From Nitriliruptoraceae bacterium (GTDB lineage: Bacteria > Actinomycetota > Nitriliruptoria > Nitriliruptorales > Nitriliruptoraceae), in contig SKII01000067.1 in the NCBI GenBank assembly GCA_007116505.1, positions 1 through 16,816 of the forward strand: 16,816 bases of DNA, given 5' to 3'. The position numbers and the translations under genes are program-made. The notes beneath the pieces are model-generated. The model was not told the DNA's origin, ran no database searches, and worked only from the letters and a program-made list of their open reading frames with translations. Positions 1 through 6,767 of the stretch are shown here, one piece after another; the stretch's first letter is position 1, and every line of letters starts with the position of its first letter.

Positions 1-359
1 CGCGGCTGGAGCGCGGCGAGCAGCGCCGCGGCGAGCAGGAGCCACGCGACGGCCGACTCGAACGCGCGCGACGGGAGGAGCACGAGGAGCGCCCCCCCGA
101 CGAGCCCTCCGACCGTCGCAGCGACGACGAGCCGGCGCAGCAGCGCGCCGCGTCCGCGCAGCGTCGCTCGGTAGCCGATCGTCGCCATCACCTGGCCCGG
201 CAGCAGCCCGACCGTGTTCGAGACGTTCGCGAGCACCGGCGGGTAGCCGAGGAGCAGCAGCGTCGGGAACGTGACGAGTGTCCCTGCCCCGACGACGGCG
301 TTGATGACTCCGGCACCGACACCGGCGACGATGATGAGGGCGATGTCTGCGGGGCTCAT
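1..359 (-). CDS. TauE/SafE-family membrane permease (sulfite/anion exporter type), partial
   Basis: Only the first 119 codons are present; the gene continues beyond base 1. The N-terminus MSPADIALIIVAGVGAGVIN begins a hydrophobic helix and runs into a glycine-rich V-V-G-A-G-T-L-V-T-F-P stretch, then LGYPPVLANVSNTVGLLPG. This is the usual first repeat of TauE/SafE permeases (PF01925), with the conserved N-x-x-N-T-V/x-G-L pattern. The family has about 8 membrane helices in two inverted repeats and moves sulfite, sulfoacetate or other small organosulfur and carboxylate anions; the substrate cannot be read from sequence. A second hydrophobic segment near residues 84-115 fits the fold. The ATG at 359 overlaps the TGA of the upstream membrane-protein gene by 4 bp, so it is translationally coupled to that gene and to the DoxX gene before it. 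The family call is firm; the substrate is unknown. Confidence 0.88.
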   Translation of the reverse strand, partial: MSPADIALIIVAGVGAGVINAVVGAGTLVTFPTLLLLGYPPVLANVSNTVGLLPGQVMATIGYRATLRGRGALLRRLVVAATVGGLVGGALLVLLPSRAFESAVAWLLLAAALLAALQP

Positions 360-898
360 GTCGGGACTCCCTGCCGTGGTCGTGCTCGGATGACGGCTGC
401 GGCCAGCGCACCGAGTGCGGCGACGAGCGTCGCCGACTTCACCGTCGCTGAGGCGAGCGTGAGCAGCACGCTCCCCCATGAGGGGCCGACGAGCATCGTG
501 ACCGCCATCGCGGCGTTCTCGACCTGGTCCGCGACCGCTGCGACGACCACCGCACCCGCGGCGAGGGCCGCCGGACCGGCTGCACGTGCCGAGCGACGGG
601 ACAGGACGGTCGCGAGCGTCCCCGTCCACGTCGCGTACGCGATGGGCAGCAGCACGTCCAGGCCGTGCGCCCACGCCAGGCGGGACCTCGCGACACCCTC
701 CCAGGCCGCGAGCATCTCCGCCGCGGCAGCGGGCGAGGCGGCGAACTGCAGCGACACGATCCCGAGCGGCGTCGCGGGCGTCCGCAGCGGCATCCCCAGC
801 AGGAGGATGACCGCGAGCAGGACGAGCGTGACCGCACCCGCGGCCCTCACGACGGCGTCCCGCGCGCCCACCGGCACGCGCCCGAACGGTCCCGTCAT
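356..898 (-). CDS. Uncharacterised four-helix integral membrane protein
   Basis: The product is 180 aa with ATG at 898, overlapping the TGA of the DoxX gene by 4 bp (ATGA), and its own TGA overlaps the ATG of the TauE-like gene. Four hydrophobic segments are visible at about residues 18-36, 77-98, 107-126 and 145-170. Between the first two lies a soluble loop with an LQFAASPAAAAEMLAAW segment, and near the third helix is a polar VADQVENAAM patch. This layout recalls unnamed bacterial membrane proteins that carry an A-D-x-V-E-N motif after the third helix; that comparison is from memory and I can name no function. The reading frame stays open upstream of 898, but those residues are the antisense-like continuation inside the DoxX gene. 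Context suggests it acts with DoxX and TauE in the membrane. The gene is well supported; the role is unknown. Confidence 0.8.
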   Translation of the reverse strand: MTGPFGRVPVGARDAVVRAAGAVTLVLLAVILLLGMPLRTPATPLGIVSLQFAASPAAAAEMLAAWEGVARSRLAWAHGLDVLLPIAYATWTGTLATVLSRRSARAAGPAALAAGAVVVAAVADQVENAAMAVTMLVGPSWGSVLLTLASATVKSATLVAALGALAAAVIRARPRQGVPT

Positions 899-1416
899 GC
901 GACGTCCCGCCGCCGGGTCGCCCACCTCGCCCAGCCACCGAGCAGCCCGGCACCGACGGCTCCGGCACCGAGCGTCCCGTCGAGCTGGACGCCCAGGAGA
1001 CCGGGGACGTCGAGCACCGCATCGAGCGACAGCGCTCCCGGCCCCATGATCGCGACGGCCGTCGCCACGACGATGAGGTAGCCGTTCAGCTCCCAGCCCT
1101 TCGCGACCGACCAGAACCCGGCCGCCGCGTTGTTCACGAACGCGGCCGTGGTCATCGTGCCCACGACCGCAGCGGCGGCGAGCGGGGTGAGCAGCCCGGC
1201 GGCGAGCCCGAGACCGCCGACGATCTCTCCCGACCCGGCGAGCAGCGCCGCAGCTCGCCCGTCCCCGAAGCCGAGCGACGCGAACCACGCCGCGGTCGCC
1301 CGACGTCCTCCCCCTCCGAACCATCCGAGGAGCTTCTGGAAGCCATGCAGCGCGAAGGGCACACCGATGCCCACGCGGAGCACGAGCAGGCCGAGGTCGA
1401 GCGGGGAGAGGTCCAT
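895..1416 (-). CDS. DoxX-family membrane protein
   Basis: The product is 173 aa from ATG at 1416. DoxX family (PF07681) marks are clear: HGFQKLLGWFGG at residues 24-35, the GSGEIVGGLGLAAG helix at 61-74, and the signature K-G-W-E-L-N-G-Y with GPGALSLD at 106-132. Helices lie near 8-30, 57-78, 80-95 and 112-127, with a glycine-rich hydrophobic tail near 146-163. DoxX proteins are small inner-membrane proteins tied to quinone and thiol redox chemistry. In archaea DoxD/DoxA oxidises thiosulfate; in Mycobacterium tuberculosis DoxX joins SodA and SseA in a membrane oxidoreductase complex. Which role applies here is inference. The start has no purine-rich ribosome site; a TAGCCT box 7 nt upstream points to a leaderless mRNA. 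It overlaps the next membrane-protein gene by 4 bp and sits 31 bp after the HAD gene. Confidence 0.9.
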   Translation of the reverse strand: MDLSPLDLGLLVLRVGIGVPFALHGFQKLLGWFGGGGRRATAAWFASLGFGDGRAAALLAGSGEIVGGLGLAAGLLTPLAAAAVVGTMTTAAFVNNAAAGFWSVAKGWELNGYLIVVATAVAIMGPGALSLDAVLDVPGLLGVQLDGTLGAGAVGAGLLGGWARWATRRRDVA

Positions 1417-1423
1417 GGCGGGA

Positions 1424-1429
1424 AGGCTA
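1424..1429 (-). promoter_or_regulatory. Candidate -10 box (TAGCCT) for a leaderless DoxX transcript
   Basis: Reading the minus strand, TAGCCT is followed by seven bases (TCCCGCC) and then the ATG of the DoxX gene. TANNNT placed 7 nt before the start codon is the usual signature of leaderless transcription in actinobacteria, where the first base of the ATG is also +1. No Shine-Dalgarno-like purine run is present, which fits. No good -35 is seen. Confidence 0.5.
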
Positions 1430-1447
1430 GTCCGCCCCGCGCTGACC

Positions 1448-2152
1448 TCAGGAAGGGGCTGCGAGGCCGAGATGCACGGGCTCGAGCACGTCGACGACGA
1501 GGTGCGCGTACTGCTCCACCTCGACGTCGGTGTGCGCCCGACGGACGGCGACGGTCCACAGCCCCGCAGCACGGGACGAGCGTGCGCCCGTGGGGGTGTC
1601 CTCCACCGCGGCCGTGCGGTCCGGCTCCACCCCGAGCTGCGCGCAGGCCGCGAGGTAGGGGTCCGGCGCCGGCTTGTGAGCCGGGGTGTCACCGGAGGCG
1701 ACGACGAGACGGACGAGGTCGACGACCCCGGCATGCTCCAGCACGCGACCGACATGGTCCCGCGTCGAGGACGACACGACCGCGACCGCGACGCCCTGCG
1801 CGTGCGCCGCCTGCATGCTCCTGACGACGTCCTCGTGGACCTCGAGCCCCTGCTCGATCCGGGCCCGGAACCGTGTGCGGATCTCTGCGCGGAACTCCCC
1901 CTCGTCGCCGAGGTCGCCCCGGGCGGAGAAGACCGCCCAGTTGTCGGCGAACGGGCGACCGACCAACGACATCAGGTCGGCGACGGACCACCGGACGCCT
2001 CGGGCCGTGAGCGTGTCCGACCATGCGGCGAGGGAGGGCGACTCGGTGTCGGCGATCGTCCCGTCGCAGTCGAACGCGACCGCGAGCGGCGGGCCGGGTG
2101 GACGGGCCAGCGGTGACCGGAGGTGCCCCGGACCCCCTTCGCGGACGCTCAC
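1448..2152 (-). CDS. HAD-superfamily phosphatase (subfamily IA, phosphoglycolate phosphatase/beta-phosphoglucomutase-like)
   Basis: The product is 234 aa. All four HAD motifs are present: FDCDGT with nucleophile D28 and acid/base D30, motif II VVSSST at 125-130, motif III lysine in HKPAPDPY (K160), and motif IV VEDTPTG (E184, D185). A helical cap of about 75 residues sits between motifs I and II, as in subfamily IA enzymes that hydrolyse small phosphomonoesters or isomerise sugar phosphates. The substrate cannot be assigned. It starts with GTG at 2152, overlapping the TGA of glnE by 4 bp (GTGA), so it is read by coupling to glnE. This leaves an N-terminal extension of about 23 residues before the first strand, rich in proline and arginine and probably disordered. 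No better internal start is visible. Family certain, substrate unknown. Confidence 0.9.
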   Translation of the reverse strand: MSVREGGPGHLRSPLARPPGPPLAVAFDCDGTIADTESPSLAAWSDTLTARGVRWSVADLMSLVGRPFADNWAVFSARGDLGDEGEFRAEIRTRFRARIEQGLEVHEDVVRSMQAAHAQGVAVAVVSSSTRDHVGRVLEHAGVVDLVRLVVASGDTPAHKPAPDPYLAACAQLGVEPDRTAAVEDTPTGARSSRAAGLWTVAVRRAHTDVEVEQYAHLVVDVLEPVHLGLAAPS

Positions 2153-5100
2153 CCGTTCCCCCGCTCCGTCATGCCGTAGAAGACACGCTCGGTGACGGCG
2201 CGGACGTGGCGGGCGTTGCGGAACCAGTCGGCCTCGACCTGCTGCCGACCGCCCCGCCCGTACCCCATGGCGCGCGCCAGCTGCTCGAGCCGGTCGCCGG
2301 TCGGCACGACGTCGGTCTCCCGGAGCCGCAGCAGCGCCAGCCTGTTGCGCACCGTCGCGGCGAAGCGGAAACCGTCGCGCAGGCGCTCGACGTCACGGTG
2401 GTCGAGCAGCCCCTCGTCCTCGGCGGCATCGAGCGCGGCCAGCGTCGAAGGCGTGCGCATCGCCGGACGCGCGTACCCGTGCTCCAGCTGGAGCATCTGC
2501 ACGGTCCACTCGACGTCGGAGATCCCGCCGGGGCCGAGCTTCAGGTGCCGCTCGGGCTCGACGCGCCGGGGGATGCGCTCCTTCTCGATGCGAGCCTTCA
2601 TCATGCGCGTCGCGAGGCGCCGGTCCGGGTCGAGGGTCGGTGCGTAGGCGTGGGCGGACGCGGCGCGCTCGAAGCGCTGCCCGAGCCCACGGTCCCCCGC
2701 GACGCTGCGCACGCGCAGCAGCGCCTGCCGCTCCCACGGCTCGGCCCAGCGCTCCCAGTACGCCTCGTAGGAGGCGAGCGTGCGCGACAGCGGCCCGTTG
2801 CGACCCTCCGGTCTGAGGTCGGCATCGACGTCGAACGCGCTCCCGTCGGGCGTGATGACCGAGAGCGACGTGATGACGCTCGATGCGATCGAGAGGGCCA
2901 TCGCGGTCGCCTCGGCCTCGTCCGCACCGGCGGCCGGCTCGTGGACGAACAGCACGTCGAGGTCCGACGCGTAGGTCAGCTCGCCACCGGCGAGCGTCCC
3001 CATCCCGACGATGGTCATGCTCACCGGCAGGTCGTCGGGCGACGCGAGGCCGAGCCGCTCCGCACGCTGCCGCAGCTCCGCCCGCAGCGCGGCGACCAGG
3101 CAGGCCTCGGCGACCGCGGTGAGCTCACCGGCGGGCCCGCTGCCCAGCCCCGGCCCGCGCTCAGGCACCGAGGTGTCGACGTCGCGCAGCACGACCCTGA
3201 GCAGCTCCAGCTGCTTGAAGCGGCGCAGCGCGGCCGTCGTGTCCTGCCAGTGGAGGCGCGCGACGGCCATCCGTGCGAGCTCGTCGCCGGTCCGCGGAGC
3301 GTCGCGGAGCCGCGGGTCACGCAGCCAGTCGATGCCCTGCGGCTGGCTGATGAGCAGCTCGCCGGCGAGCCGGCTCGTCCCGAGGACGCGTCCGAGCAGC
3401 TCCGAGGCGGCAGGCTGGTCGCGCAGGTGGCGCAGCAGCAGGCTCCCATCCCCCTGCGCCTCGACGAGGTCGCGGAGGATCAGCAGGCCCCCGTCAGGGT
3501 CGGCGCTGCCCTCGAGCGCCTGGAGGACGGCGGGGAGGACGGCGCGGACGGTCGCGGCACGCCGCGACACCCCTCCGGTGAGCGCTCGGACCGAGCGCAG
3601 CGCGCCCTGCGCGTCGCGGAACCCGAGTGCACCCAGCCGCTCCGCCGCGGCGGCGTCCCCCATGCGCGCGACCTCCCCGGGCAGCGTCACACCTGCGGCC
3701 GAGGCGGGCACCGTCGCGTAGCGCTCGAGGAGCGGCCGGTAGAAGATCGCGGCGTGGAGCTCCCGCACGCGGGCCTGGCACCGGGAGAGCTCCATCATCA
3801 TCTGCTCGCCCGCCGACGCGTCGGCACGGGCGCGGTGACCGAGGGCACGCGCGAGACGGTCCTGCGCCGCCGGATCGTCCGGCACCGTATGGGTCCGCCG
3901 CTCGTTCGCGAGCTGGAGCGCGTGCTCGACCCGCCGCAGCGACCAGTACGTGCGCCCGAGCTCTGCGGCGTCCTCCTCGTCGACGTAGCCGTTCGCGGCG
4001 AGCGCGGCGAGCGTCGGCATCGTGCCCGTGCACCGCAGGCTCCGGTCCGCCCGGCCGTGGACCATCTGCAGCAGCTGGACGGTGAACTCGACGTCGCGGA
4101 TGCCGCCCGGTCCGAGCTTGAGCTGGCGGGCACCCTCGCGCAGGACCTCGGGGCGCTGCTCGATGCGGGCCTTCATCGCGCGCACCTCGGCGACGGTCTC
4201 CGGGTCGAGCCGCTCGGGCCACATCGAGGGCTCCGCGGCCGCGAGCCACTCGTCGGCGAGCGCCACGTCCCCGGCGACACGTCGCGCCTTGATGAGCGCC
4301 TGGAACTCCCACGTCTTGGCCCAGCGCTCCCAGTAGGCGACGAAGCCCTCGACGGTCCGGCTGAGCGCACCGCTGCGTCCCTCCGGGCGCAGGGTCGGGT
4401 CGACCTCGTAGGCGCGCCCCATGGTCGTGGAGGCGTTGAGCAGCTCGAGCAGACGGGAGCAGACCTGGGTCGCCTCGCGCGTCGCCTCCTCGTCCGAGGC
4501 GCCGTCGGTCGGCGCGTGCACGAACATCACGTCGACGTCGCTGACGTAGTTCAGCTCGCGCCCGCCGAGCTTGCCCATCCCGATCACCGCGATGCGCGCG
4601 CTCGGTGTGGCGCCGCCGATCGTCGCGTGCACCGCGGCGAGCGTGCCCGTGAGCACGGCCTCCGCGAGGTCGGCGAGCTCGGCCGCGACGCCCTCGACGT
4701 CCAGCGCACCCGTCAGGTCACGGCCCGCGATGTCGGCGGTGACGCGCCGACGGATCGACGCGATGCCGGCCGCCTGCGTGGCCACCTCGTCGGAGCCGAG
4801 GACCGCCTCGCGCACGGCCTCCGCGGCCCGTGCGACGTCGACGGGGAAGAGGTCCGCGAGCGCGAGGACGGCGTCCGTCCCTCGGCCGAGGAGCTCGCCC
4901 AGCGGACGTGACGCGCCCGCCACGGCGACGACCCGGTGCAGCCACTCACGATCGGCACGCACGCGTGCGAGCAGCTCGGGTGCGGACGTGGCGAGCGCCC
5001 CGAGCACCGCGGCCGCGTCCGGCGGGGACGCCGCCGCAGCGAGCAGGTCCAGGTCGGCGTCCTCGATGTCGTCGCCGACGACGAGCCCCGCAGTGCGCAG

Positions 5101-5172
5101 GTCCTCGAGCGCACGCCCACTGTCGAGCCCCGCGCGCGCGAGTCGCACCTCGAGGGACGGTCGGCGGCTCAT
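2149..5172 (-). CDS. glnE: Bifunctional glutamine synthetase adenylyltransferase/adenylyl-removing enzyme
   Basis: The product is 1007 aa, normal for actinobacterial GlnE. It attaches AMP to, and removes it from, the adenylylatable type I glutamine synthetase. The two homologous nucleotidyltransferase halves are plain. The N-terminal adenylyl-removing half has GMGKLGG at 198-204, metal-binding SDVDV (D212, D214), LRPEGRSG at 261-268 and LKLGPGGIRDVEF at 351-363. The C-terminal adenylylating half has GMGTLAGGEL at 723-732, SDLDV (D737, D739), LRPEGRNG at 786-793 and LKLGPGGISDVEW at 877-889. Metal-binding aspartates are kept in both. In the C-terminal half, Thr-Leu-Ala-Gly replaces the more usual Lys-Leu-Gly-Gly. 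The gene starts 10 bp after glnA2 and overlaps the HAD gene by 4 bp. glnA2-glnE adjacency is also found in M. tuberculosis. The main target, a GlnA1-type synthetase, is not in the window. Confidence 0.97.
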   Translation of the reverse strand: MSRRPSLEVRLARAGLDSGRALEDLRTAGLVVGDDIEDADLDLLAAAASPPDAAAVLGALATSAPELLARVRADREWLHRVVAVAGASRPLGELLGRGTDAVLALADLFPVDVARAAEAVREAVLGSDEVATQAAGIASIRRRVTADIAGRDLTGALDVEGVAAELADLAEAVLTGTLAAVHATIGGATPSARIAVIGMGKLGGRELNYVSDVDVMFVHAPTDGASDEEATREATQVCSRLLELLNASTTMGRAYEVDPTLRPEGRSGALSRTVEGFVAYWERWAKTWEFQALIKARRVAGDVALADEWLAAAEPSMWPERLDPETVAEVRAMKARIEQRPEVLREGARQLKLGPGGIRDVEFTVQLLQMVHGRADRSLRCTGTMPTLAALAANGYVDEEDAAELGRTYWSLRRVEHALQLANERRTHTVPDDPAAQDRLARALGHRARADASAGEQMMMELSRCQARVRELHAAIFYRPLLERYATVPASAAGVTLPGEVARMGDAAAAERLGALGFRDAQGALRSVRALTGGVSRRAATVRAVLPAVLQALEGSADPDGGLLILRDLVEAQGDGSLLLRHLRDQPAASELLGRVLGTSRLAGELLISQPQGIDWLRDPRLRDAPRTGDELARMAVARLHWQDTTAALRRFKQLELLRVVLRDVDTSVPERGPGLGSGPAGELTAVAEACLVAALRAELRQRAERLGLASPDDLPVSMTIVGMGTLAGGELTYASDLDVLFVHEPAAGADEAEATAMALSIASSVITSLSVITPDGSAFDVDADLRPEGRNGPLSRTLASYEAYWERWAEPWERQALLRVRSVAGDRGLGQRFERAASAHAYAPTLDPDRRLATRMMKARIEKERIPRRVEPERHLKLGPGGISDVEWTVQMLQLEHGYARPAMRTPSTLAALDAAEDEGLLDHRDVERLRDGFRFAATVRNRLALLRLRETDVVPTGDRLEQLARAMGYGRGGRQQVEADWFRNARHVRAVTERVFYGMTERGNG

Positions 5173-5182
5173 CGCACGCCCG

Positions 5183-6529
5183 TCAGAGCAGCGGCAGGTA
5201 GCGGTCGATCTCGAAGCGCGTCACGTGGGCCGTGTACTCGGCCCACTCGCGGCGCTTGTTCGCGAGCAGGTGCCGGAACAGGTGCTCGCCGAGCGTGTCC
5301 GCGACGAGCTCGGACGCGGCCATCAGGTCGATCGCCTCGCCGAGGCTCTCCGGCATGCGCTCGATGCCGCTCGCGGCTCGCTCGGCCGGGGTGAGCTCGA
5401 ACGTGTTGTCCTCGGACTCCGGGGGCACCTCGAGGCTCCGCTCGATGCCGTCGAGCCCGGCGGCGAGGATCACGGCGAGGGCGAGGTAGGGGTTGCAGGC
5501 CGGGTCGGGAGCGCGGTACTCGACGCGGGTCGAGGCGGCCTTGCGAGGCTTGTACATCGGGATGCGCACGAGCGCGCTGCGGTTCGAGTGCCCCCAGGCG
5601 ACGAACACCGGTGCCTCGCCCGACGGGAAGGGTCCGTCCATCCTGGCCGTGAGGCGCTTGTAGGAGTTGACCCACTGGTTCGTGATGCCGGCGGTCTCGC
5701 GCGCATGTGCGAGGAGACCCGCGATGAACGAGCGGGCGAGCGGCGACAGGTTGTACTCCGCACCTGCGTCGTAGAACGCGTTCGTGTCGCCCTCGAACAG
5801 GGACAGGTGGAGGTGCATCGCGTTGCCCCACGTGTCCTCGATCGGCTTCGGCATGAACGACGCGTGCACGCCGCGCTGCAGGGCCGTCTCCTTCACGACG
5901 AGGCGGAAGGTCATGATGTTGTCGGCCATCGTGAGCGCGTCGGCGTAGCGCAGGTCGATCTCGTGCTGCGAGGGGGCGACCTCGTGGTGGGAGAGCTCGA
6001 CGGAGATGCCCATCTGCTCGAGCGTCGTGATCGCCTGACGCCGGGTGTCCTGCTGGACGTCGAGCGGCGTCATGTCGAAGTAGCTCCCGGAGTCGAGCGG
6101 TACGGGTTCCGTCGCGTCCTTGAACAGGAAGAACTCCATCTCCGGATGCACGTAGAACGTGAAGCCCATCTCCGCTGCCCGGCTGAGCTGCCGCTTGAGC
6201 ACCTGGCGCGGGTCGGCGGCGAACGGCTCCCCGTCGGGCGTGAGGATGTCGCAGAACATGCGCGCGACACCCTGGGACTCAGGGCGCCACGGCAGGATCT
6301 GGAACGTCGAGGCATCGGGGACGGCGAGCATGTCCGCCTCCTGCACCCGCGCGAAGCCGTCGATGGCGGACCCGTCGAAACCGATCCCCTCGGTAAAGGC
6401 GTTCTCGAGCTCGGCCGAGGTGATCGCCACGCTCTTGAGGAACCCGAGCACATCGGTGAACCACAGGCGGATGAAGCGGATATCCCGCTCCTCGACGGTG
6501 CGGAGGACGTACTCCTGCTGCTTGTCCAT
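5183..6529 (-). CDS. glnA2: Type I glutamine synthetase, GlnA2 class
   Basis: The product is 448 aa. It makes glutamine from glutamate, ammonia and ATP in the cytoplasm, as a dodecamer by family precedent. The N-terminus MDKQQEYVLRTVEERDIRFI closely resembles M. tuberculosis GlnA2. Active-site residues are in place: E130 and E132, E183 and E190 in SHHEVAPSQHE, H239 and H241 in GNAMHLHLS, flap glutamate E305 in SGEAP, NRSALVRIP with R317, and VEYRAPDPACNPYL with E337 and R339. About eight extra residues (near 295-303) precede the flap. The adenylylation tyrosine of GlnA1 (NLYDL) is absent: the matching segment is NTFELTP with F377, so GlnE is not expected to modify it there. I chose ATG 6529 because GAGGAG lies about 9 nt upstream; the open frame extends to 6754 but through hairpin DNA. 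A separate promoter is likely at 6594-6599. It leads the glnA2-glnE-HAD operon. Confidence 0.96.
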   Translation of the reverse strand: MDKQQEYVLRTVEERDIRFIRLWFTDVLGFLKSVAITSAELENAFTEGIGFDGSAIDGFARVQEADMLAVPDASTFQILPWRPESQGVARMFCDILTPDGEPFAADPRQVLKRQLSRAAEMGFTFYVHPEMEFFLFKDATEPVPLDSGSYFDMTPLDVQQDTRRQAITTLEQMGISVELSHHEVAPSQHEIDLRYADALTMADNIMTFRLVVKETALQRGVHASFMPKPIEDTWGNAMHLHLSLFEGDTNAFYDAGAEYNLSPLARSFIAGLLAHARETAGITNQWVNSYKRLTARMDGPFPSGEAPVFVAWGHSNRSALVRIPMYKPRKAASTRVEYRAPDPACNPYLALAVILAAGLDGIERSLEVPPESEDNTFELTPAERAASGIERMPESLGEAIDLMAASELVADTLGEHLFRHLLANKRREWAEYTAHVTRFEIDRYLPLL

Positions 6530-6593
6530 CGTCCCGGTCTCCTCGTCGTGCCGCCCGGGCGACCTCCCCGGGGCCGTCATCGGCTGCCCGCTC

Positions 6594-6599
6594 AGCCTA
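6594..6599 (-). promoter_or_regulatory. Candidate -10 box (TAGGCT) of the glnA2-glnE-HAD operon
   Basis: On the minus strand TAGGCT, a strong actinobacterial -10 form of TANNNT, lies about 65 nt before the glnA2 ATG and downstream of the hairpins that follow amt. A transcription start near 6587 would give a leader of about 58 nt containing the GAGGAG ribosome site. No convincing -35 is seen, as is common in this phylum. Confidence 0.5.
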
Positions 6600-6610
6600 C
6601 TCGTGGCGGG

Positions 6611-6640
6611 CCGAGGCACCCCGGGCGGGCGGGGCCTCGG
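6611..6640. repeat. Bulged hairpin-forming inverted repeat between amt and glnA2
   Basis: CCGAGG...CCCC pairs with GGGG...CCTCGG, leaving a 2-nt bulge and a GC-rich loop of about eight bases. It is the third and most downstream hairpin in the amt-to-glnA2 direction and lies just upstream of the likely glnA2 -10 box, so it could be part of the terminator region or shape the promoter. Confidence 0.4.
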
Positions 6641-6645
6641 ACGCG

Positions 6646-6677
6646 GCGGGGCCGGCACCTCGCGGTGCCGGCCCCGC
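6646..6677 (-). terminator. Strong hairpin after amt, probable intrinsic terminator without U-tract
   Basis: GCGGGGCCGGCACC (6646-6659) and GGTGCCGGCCCCGC (6664-6677) pair perfectly over 14 bp around a TCGC loop. It lies about 90 bp beyond the amt stop in the direction of amt transcription. There is no T-run, as is frequent for GC-rich actinobacterial terminators. It could instead act as a partial terminator or RNA-stability element between amt and glnA2. Confidence 0.65.
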
Positions 6678-6695
6678 ACGACCCTGCTGGTCGTG
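6677..6695 (-). repeat. Second hairpin (7-bp stem) next to the post-amt terminator
   Basis: CACGACC (6677-6683) and GGTCGTG (6689-6695) pair perfectly around a CTGCT loop. It shares its edge base with the 14-bp hairpin, so the two would stack in tandem or compete for one base pair. Tandem hairpins of this kind often act as terminators in GC-rich actinobacteria. Confidence 0.5.
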
Positions 6696-6767
6696 CCGTC
6701 CGGAGGGCGGGAGAGGTCCCCTCCGGTCGTCCGGGTCGAGCGCCGGGCCCCCACGCCCGGCGCCGGC

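Noticed and set aside
2023..4911. A 962-codon open frame on the plus strand opposite glnE, and similar long frames opposite glnA2 and amt
   Set aside because: These are antisense shadows in very GC-rich DNA, where stop codons are rare in several frames. They are Arg-, Pro- and Ala-rich with no domain I recognise, while the minus-strand proteins show full family motifs.
6530..6767. Glutamine-responsive or other riboswitch between amt and glnA2
   Set aside because: Only simple hairpins are visible. I could not identify the conserved core of any known riboswitch class, and the glnA2 -10 box lies downstream of the hairpins, so they are probably outside its leader.
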